Assembly: GCA_019116915.1 (NCBI GenBank)
Contig: DXAS01000042.1
Span: forward strand, 1-8,901
Origin: Flavonifractor avicola
Lineage (GTDB): Bacteria > Bacillota > Clostridia > Oscillospirales > Oscillospiraceae
Reading direction: 5' to 3'
DNA: 8,901 bases
A program made the position numbers and the translations under genes. The notes beneath the pieces are model-generated. The model made no database searches. It had not been told where the DNA came from and worked only from the letters and a program-made list of their open reading frames with translations. Positions 6,075-8,901 of the stretch are shown here, one piece after another (position 1 is the stretch's first letter; each line of letters begins with the position of its first letter).

Positions 6075-6156
6075 AAAGTAACTACTGCCCTGTTGGCCCC
6101 ATCCGTATTTTCTCCTCATCAGAAAAAGTACTGATGTAACAACAGGGCTATTTTTT
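6075..6156 (+). ncRNA. Candidate small RNA or attenuated leader
   Basis: About 82 nt from the predicted start to the end of the U run, with no ribosome binding site plus start codon. The RNA would fold into an outer 9-bp stem (6087-6095 with 6140-6148) enclosing a C-rich single-stranded part (GGCCCC and TCTCCTC) and an inner 6-bp hairpin CATCAG/CTGATG (6117-6122 with 6131-6136). C-rich loops of this type in Firmicutes small RNAs can pair with ribosome binding sites, but no target is shown. It does not match 6S RNA, SRP RNA, tmRNA or any riboswitch I know. It could instead be a bulky terminator for the PHP gene. Confidence 0.4.
6087..6156 (+). terminator. Terminator after the PHP gene / candidate small RNA
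   Basis: The outer stem GCCCTGTTG with CAACAGGGC is followed by TA and six T residues (6151-6156). The loop is long (44 nt) but is shortened by an internal hairpin. It separates the sensor cluster from the hnd operon. Confidence 0.68.
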
Positions 6157-6195
6157 ACCTCCGCCCTTTTTGTGCAATACTTCAAATTGAACTAT

Positions 6196-6217
6196 ATGGT
6201 TTTGTATTTTTAACCAT
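6196..6217. promoter_or_regulatory. Inverted repeat upstream of the hnd promoter (operator candidate)
   Basis: ATGGTT (6196-6201) and AACCAT (6212-6217) are perfect 6-bp arms with a 10-nt AT-rich centre. They end 8 bp before the -35 box. The place suits an activator or redox regulator. It is not a convincing Rex site. Confidence 0.35.
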
Positions 6218-6225
6218 GGAAAGTC

Positions 6226-6253
6226 TTTACAAACGGCTTTTTTTCGCTATAAT
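6226..6253 (+). promoter_or_regulatory. hnd operon promoter
   Basis: TTTACA (6226-6231), a 16-nt spacer with a T7 run, and perfect TATAAT (6248-6253). The predicted start near 6260 gives a leader of about 47 nt before hndA. Confidence 0.75.
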
Positions 6254-6306
6254 AGTGCCTTGAAAGTAAAACTAAACTAATTGTTTCAGAAAGGAAGGAC
6301 GCACCT

Positions 6307-6801
6307 ATGCCAAACTGCAAGACTGTGGTCCCCTACCGTGGGACACCTGAGCAGGAAGAACGCCTGCGGAAGGTCATCGCCGAGCACAAGGGACAGCCAG
6401 GCGCTACTATGCCTGTTCTCCAGGCCGCCCAGGAAATCTTCGGCTATCTGCCGGAAGAAGTACAGATCATTGTGGCGGAAGGTCTGGAGATTCCGCTGTC
6501 CGAAGTGTACGGGGTGGCCTCTTTTTATGCTCAGTTCACCCTGAATCCCAAGGGAAAATATCAGATCTCGGTCTGTCTGGGCACCGCCTGTTACGTCAAG
6601 GGTGCCGCCGCTATTTTGAACGCTGTGGAGCAGAAACTGGGCATCGTCCCCGGCTCCATCACCGCCGACGGCAAGTTCTCTCTGGACTCCTGCCGCTGCG
6701 TGGGCGCCTGCGGTCTGGCCCCGGTGATGATGATCAACAACGACGTGTACGGCCGTCTCACCCCCGATCAGGTAGGCCCCATTCTGGATATGTATAAGTA
6801 A
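6307..6801 (+). CDS. hndA: NADH-linked hydrogenase subunit A, NuoE-like [2Fe-2S] protein
   Basis: 164 aa, the usual NuoE/HndA length. An N-terminal helical part (to about 80), including EVYGVASFYAQF (66-77), precedes a thioredoxin-like domain. The [2Fe-2S] ligands are C90 and C95 in CLGTAC, then C131 and C135 in CVGAC. It passes electrons between the flavin subunit (NuoF-like, encoded at 7801) and the hydrogenase catalytic subunit in the cytoplasmic NAD(P)-linked or bifurcating complex; it is called HydC in HydABC systems. AAGGAAGG lies 8 nt before the ATG. First gene of the operon, with its own promoter. Context with hndB and hndC argues against respiratory complex I. Confidence 0.94.
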   Translation: MPNCKTVVPYRGTPEQEERLRKVIAEHKGQPGATMPVLQAAQEIFGYLPEEVQIIVAEGLEIPLSEVYGVASFYAQFTLNPKGKYQISVCLGTACYVKGAAAILNAVEQKLGIVPGSITADGKFSLDSCRCVGACGLAPVMMINNDVYGRLTPDQVGPILDMYK

Positions 6802-6814
6802 AGAAGCGCGAGAC

Positions 6815-6831
6815 GTGCGGAACAGCCGCAC
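6815..6831 (+). other. Intercistronic hairpin
   Basis: GTGCGG and CCGCAC (6-bp stem, 5-nt loop) in the 62-nt gap between hndA and the next gene. No U tract follows, so it is not an intrinsic terminator. It could protect or mark an mRNA end within the operon. Confidence 0.4.
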
Positions 6832-6863
6832 AGCGTGTCGGTCAGGCCACGGAGGTAATGAAC

Positions 6864-7421
6864 GTGAAAGAAATTGCGCTGCATATTCTGGATATTGCCC
6901 AGAACTCCATTTCCGCCAAGGCCTCTCTGGTAGAGCTTACTCTGTCAGAAACGCCTGAGTCCATTACCTTCACCATTGTGGACAACGGCAAGGGCATGAG
7001 TCCGGAGCTGCTGGCCCAGGTCAGCGATCCCTTCACCACCACCCGCACCACCAGAAAGATGGGATTGGGAATCCCGTTGCTTCGTATGGCGGTGGAACAG
7101 ACCGGCGGCAGCCTGACCATTGACAGCACGGAGGGCGTGGGGACCACGGTCACCGCTCTTTTCCGCCCCACGCATATCGACTGTCCGCCGGTAGGCGACA
7201 TAGCCGGTACCATCACCCTCCTGCTCCAGGGCGCGCCCCAGCTGGAGCTGCACTATACTCACACCATTGACAACAACTGTTTCCAGCTGACCACAGAAGA
7301 GCTGCGGGCTCAGCTGGGCCCTGAGATCTCCCTGGCGGAACCGGAGGTCATCCTCTGGATCAGGGATTATCTCCAGGAACAAGAAATGCTGTTACGAGAA
7401 AATAAGGGGATGAAAGCATGA
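6864..7421 (+). CDS. Histidine-kinase-type ATPase without phosphoacceptor domain
   Basis: 185 aa. The first ~100 residues are a GHKL ATPase: N-box HILDIAQNS with N14, G1 box DNGKGM (40-45), DPFTTT (55-60), G2 MGLGIPLL (66-73) and GVGTTVTALF (91-100). There is no HisKA dimerisation domain, no phosphoacceptor His, no sensor or membrane segment. The C-terminal 80 residues are not recognised. Genes like this sit between hndA and hndB in many clostridial hydrogenase operons; the function there is not known to me. GTG 6864 is preferred as start because GGAGG lies 8 nt upstream and it yields MKEIALHILD. The ATG at 6858 is only 2 nt from the same site. It overlaps hndB by 4 nt (ATGA), so it is tightly coupled. 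It differs from the ATPase at 3083-3508 in the lid and belongs to another branch. Confidence 0.85.
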   Translation: MKEIALHILDIAQNSISAKASLVELTLSETPESITFTIVDNGKGMSPELLAQVSDPFTTTRTTRKMGLGIPLLRMAVEQTGGSLTIDSTEGVGTTVTALFRPTHIDCPPVGDIAGTITLLLQGAPQLELHYTHTIDNNCFQLTTEELRAQLGPEISLAEPEVILWIRDYLQEQEMLLRENKGMKA

Positions 7422-7786
7422 AAACACTTGCAGAACTGCAGGCCATCCGGGATCGGATGCGCAGCCAGATCGATCTGCGGGACGCCGGAGACGACCGCAT
7501 CCGCGTTGTAGTGGGTATGGCTACCTGCGGCATTGCCGCCGGCGCCCGCCCTGTCCTCAACGCTTTGCTGGAGGAAGTGAACAAGCGGGACCTGAAAAAT
7601 GTAACGGTGTCCCAGACCGGCTGCATCGGCGTCTGCCGTCTGGAGCCCATCGTGGAGGTCTATGTGCCTGGTCAGGAAAAGGTCACCTATGTGAAGATGA
7701 CTCCCGACAAAGTAGCCTCCATTGTTAGTGAGCATCTGGTCAACGGCCATGTGGTGGAAGACTACACCATCGGCGCAGCTGAGTAA
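7418..7786 (+). CDS. hndB: NADH-linked hydrogenase subunit B, thioredoxin-like [2Fe-2S]-type protein
   Basis: 122 aa. A thioredoxin-like ferredoxin fold as in HndB and in the N terminus of the NuoF-like subunit. After a helical lead (1-25) come VVVGMATCGIAAGA with C37, and TGCIGVC with C69 and C73. Only three cysteines are seen where the classic [2Fe-2S] fold has four; the next gene has CTGTGC with two at the first site. The fourth ligand could be absent or non-Cys, so cluster binding is uncertain. I believe the single-Cys CGIAAGA form is common in this family. The C-terminal part resembles the hndC N terminus (VTYVKMTPDKVASIVSEHLV), consistent with a duplicated domain. Start ATG overlaps the previous stop. 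Confidence 0.88.
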   Translation: MKTLAELQAIRDRMRSQIDLRDAGDDRIRVVVGMATCGIAAGARPVLNALLEEVNKRDLKNVTVSQTGCIGVCRLEPIVEVYVPGQEKVTYVKMTPDKVASIVSEHLVNGHVVEDYTIGAAE

Positions 7787-7800
7787 GGGAGGGTGAAGAG

Positions 7801-8901
7801 ATGAGTTTTATCCGTTCCCACATTCTGGTCTGTACCGGCACCGGTTGCTCCTCCTCCAACAGCCAGAAGATCATTGAGGAATTTGAAAAGCAGCTTGTGG
7901 CACAGGGTATGGAAAAAGAGGCCAAAGTGGTCCGCACCGGCTGCTTCGGCCTGTGCGCCCTGGGTCCTATCGTCACCATCTACCCCGAGGGTGCCTGCTA
8001 TACCCACGTCACTGTAGACGACGTGGAGGAGATTGTCTCCGAGCATATCGTCAAGGGTCGTATTGTCAAGCGTCTGCTCAATAAGAACGCCAGCGAGGAG
8101 GGCGCTGTCACCTCTCTGACTGAGACCCAGTTCTACAAGCACCAGCAGCGCATCGCCCTGCGCAACTGCGGCGTCATCAACCCGGAGAGCATCGACGAGT
8201 ACATCGGCGTGGACGGCTACGCCGCCCTGGGCAAGATCCTCACCGAACAGATCCCGCCCCAGCAGGTCATCGACACCGTATTGGCCTCCGGCCTCCGTGG
8301 CCGCGGCGGCGCCGGCTTCCCCACTGGCCTGAAGTGGCAGTTCACCGCCAACGCAGTAAGCCCCGACGGCGTGAAATACGTCTGCTGTAACGCTGACGAG
8401 GGTGACCCCGGCGCCTTTATGGACCGCTCCGTGCTGGAGGGCGATCCCCATACCATCATTGAGGCCATGACCATCGCCGGCTACGCAGTGGGCGCTCACC
8501 AGGGCTACATCTATGTCCGGGCCGAGTACCCCATCGCCGTCAAGCGGCTGGAGACCGCCATCGGTCAGGCCAAGGAGTACGGCCTGCTGGGCAAGAATAT
8601 CTTTGATTCCGGCTTCGACTTCGACCTGGAGCTGCGGCTGGGCGCCGGCGCTTTCGTCTGCGGCGAGGAGACTGCTCTCATGCGCTCCATCGAGGGTCAC
8701 CGGGGCGAGCCCAAGACCCGTCCCCCCTTCCCCGCTGTAAAGGGTCTGTTTGACCGGCCCACCCTGCTCAACAACGTGGAAACCTACGCCAACATCACCT
8801 GGATCTTCAACCACGGCGCCGAGGCCTTCGCCGCTATCGGCACCGAGAAGAGCAAGGGCACCAAGGTCTTCGCCCTGGGCGGCAAGATCACCAACACCGG
8901 C
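7801..8901 (+). CDS. hndC: NADH-linked hydrogenase flavoprotein subunit, NuoF-like (partial)
   Basis: First 367 codons; the gene runs off the right edge. The N-terminal thioredoxin-like [2Fe-2S] domain has C11, C16, C48 and C52 (CTGTGC, CFGLC). The NuoF-type core has the NADH/FMN motifs GLRGRGGAGFPTG (164-176), CNADEGDPGAFMDR (196-209) and GAGAFVCGEETAL (281-293). Family members continue with an SLBB domain, a 4Fe-4S site and often a C-terminal ferredoxin domain, all outside the window. This subunit oxidises or reduces NAD(P)H on FMN and is the bifurcation site in HydABC-type complexes (HydB). ATG 7801 follows AAGGGAGGG, which overlaps the hndB stop. The catalytic [FeFe] subunit is expected next. 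Confidence 0.95.
   Translation, partial: MSFIRSHILVCTGTGCSSSNSQKIIEEFEKQLVAQGMEKEAKVVRTGCFGLCALGPIVTIYPEGACYTHVTVDDVEEIVSEHIVKGRIVKRLLNKNASEEGAVTSLTETQFYKHQQRIALRNCGVINPESIDEYIGVDGYAALGKILTEQIPPQQVIDTVLASGLRGRGGAGFPTGLKWQFTANAVSPDGVKYVCCNADEGDPGAFMDRSVLEGDPHTIIEAMTIAGYAVGAHQGYIYVRAEYPIAVKRLETAIGQAKEYGLLGKNIFDSGFDFDLELRLGAGAFVCGEETALMRSIEGHRGEPKTRPPFPAVKGLFDRPTLLNNVETYANITWIFNHGAEAFAAIGTEKSKGTKVFALGGKITNTG

Noticed and set aside
6075..6156. 6S RNA or SRP RNA
   Set aside because: Too short for 6S RNA, lacking the long bulged helix, and without the SRP Alu/S-domain conserved loop.
7762..8814. Minus-strand open frame opposite hndC (350 codons)
   Set aside because: Antisense shadow of a clear NuoF-like gene, with no domain signature.
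6307..8901. Part of respiratory complex I (nuoE-nuoF)
   Set aside because: Presence of HndB, an extra N-terminal [2Fe-2S] domain on the NuoF-like protein and an inserted ATPase gene fit a soluble hydrogenase, and no membrane subunits are seen.

Overview
The window looks like chromosomal DNA of a GC-rich anaerobic Clostridia member, perhaps a gut Oscillospiraceae-type organism. This is an inference from the hydrogenase gene set, strong GGAGG-type ribosome binding sites, U-run terminators and the clostridial-style short SerA; no taxonomic marker is present. All genes look chromosomal and housekeeping in character. I see no mobile element, tRNA, rRNA or CRISPR array.

Left part, minus strand (1-2600): serC and serA form a two-gene operon for phosphorylated serine synthesis, driven by a near-consensus promoter at 2570-2599. 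Beyond serA, reading toward the left edge, lie a sigma-A-type promoter, a TPP (thiamine pyrophosphate) riboswitch aptamer (77-166) and an intrinsic terminator (32-56). They must control a thiamine gene that lies off the left edge. No terminator is visible between serA and the riboswitch.

Middle, plus strand (2637-6017): a divergent promoter starts a cluster of five genes. They are a DRTGG-like domain protein, an RsbW/SpoIIAB-like ATP-binding protein, an [FeFe]-hydrogenase-like protein that keeps the H-cluster cysteines but has Ser at the proton-relay Cys, a second DRTGG-like protein and a PHP-domain phosphoesterase. This resembles a sensory hydrogenase (group D-like) with kinase-like and phosphatase-like partners. 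A strong hairpin terminator sits inside the cluster after the hydrogenase-like gene.

Intergenic 6018-6306: a good promoter with a palindrome in its spacer is followed about 80 nt later by a stem-loop with a U tract. This is a candidate small RNA or a short attenuated leader. A second promoter, with an inverted repeat just upstream, then serves the next operon.

Right part, plus strand (6307-8901): hndA (NuoE-like), a histidine-kinase-type ATPase without a phosphoacceptor domain, hndB, and the first 367 codons of hndC (NuoF-like). These are the diaphorase subunits of an NAD(P)-linked, probably electron-bifurcating, [FeFe] hydrogenase. The catalytic subunit is presumably just beyond the right edge. 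The likely theme is H2 or redox sensing placed next to the hydrogenase it may adjust; that functional link is inference.
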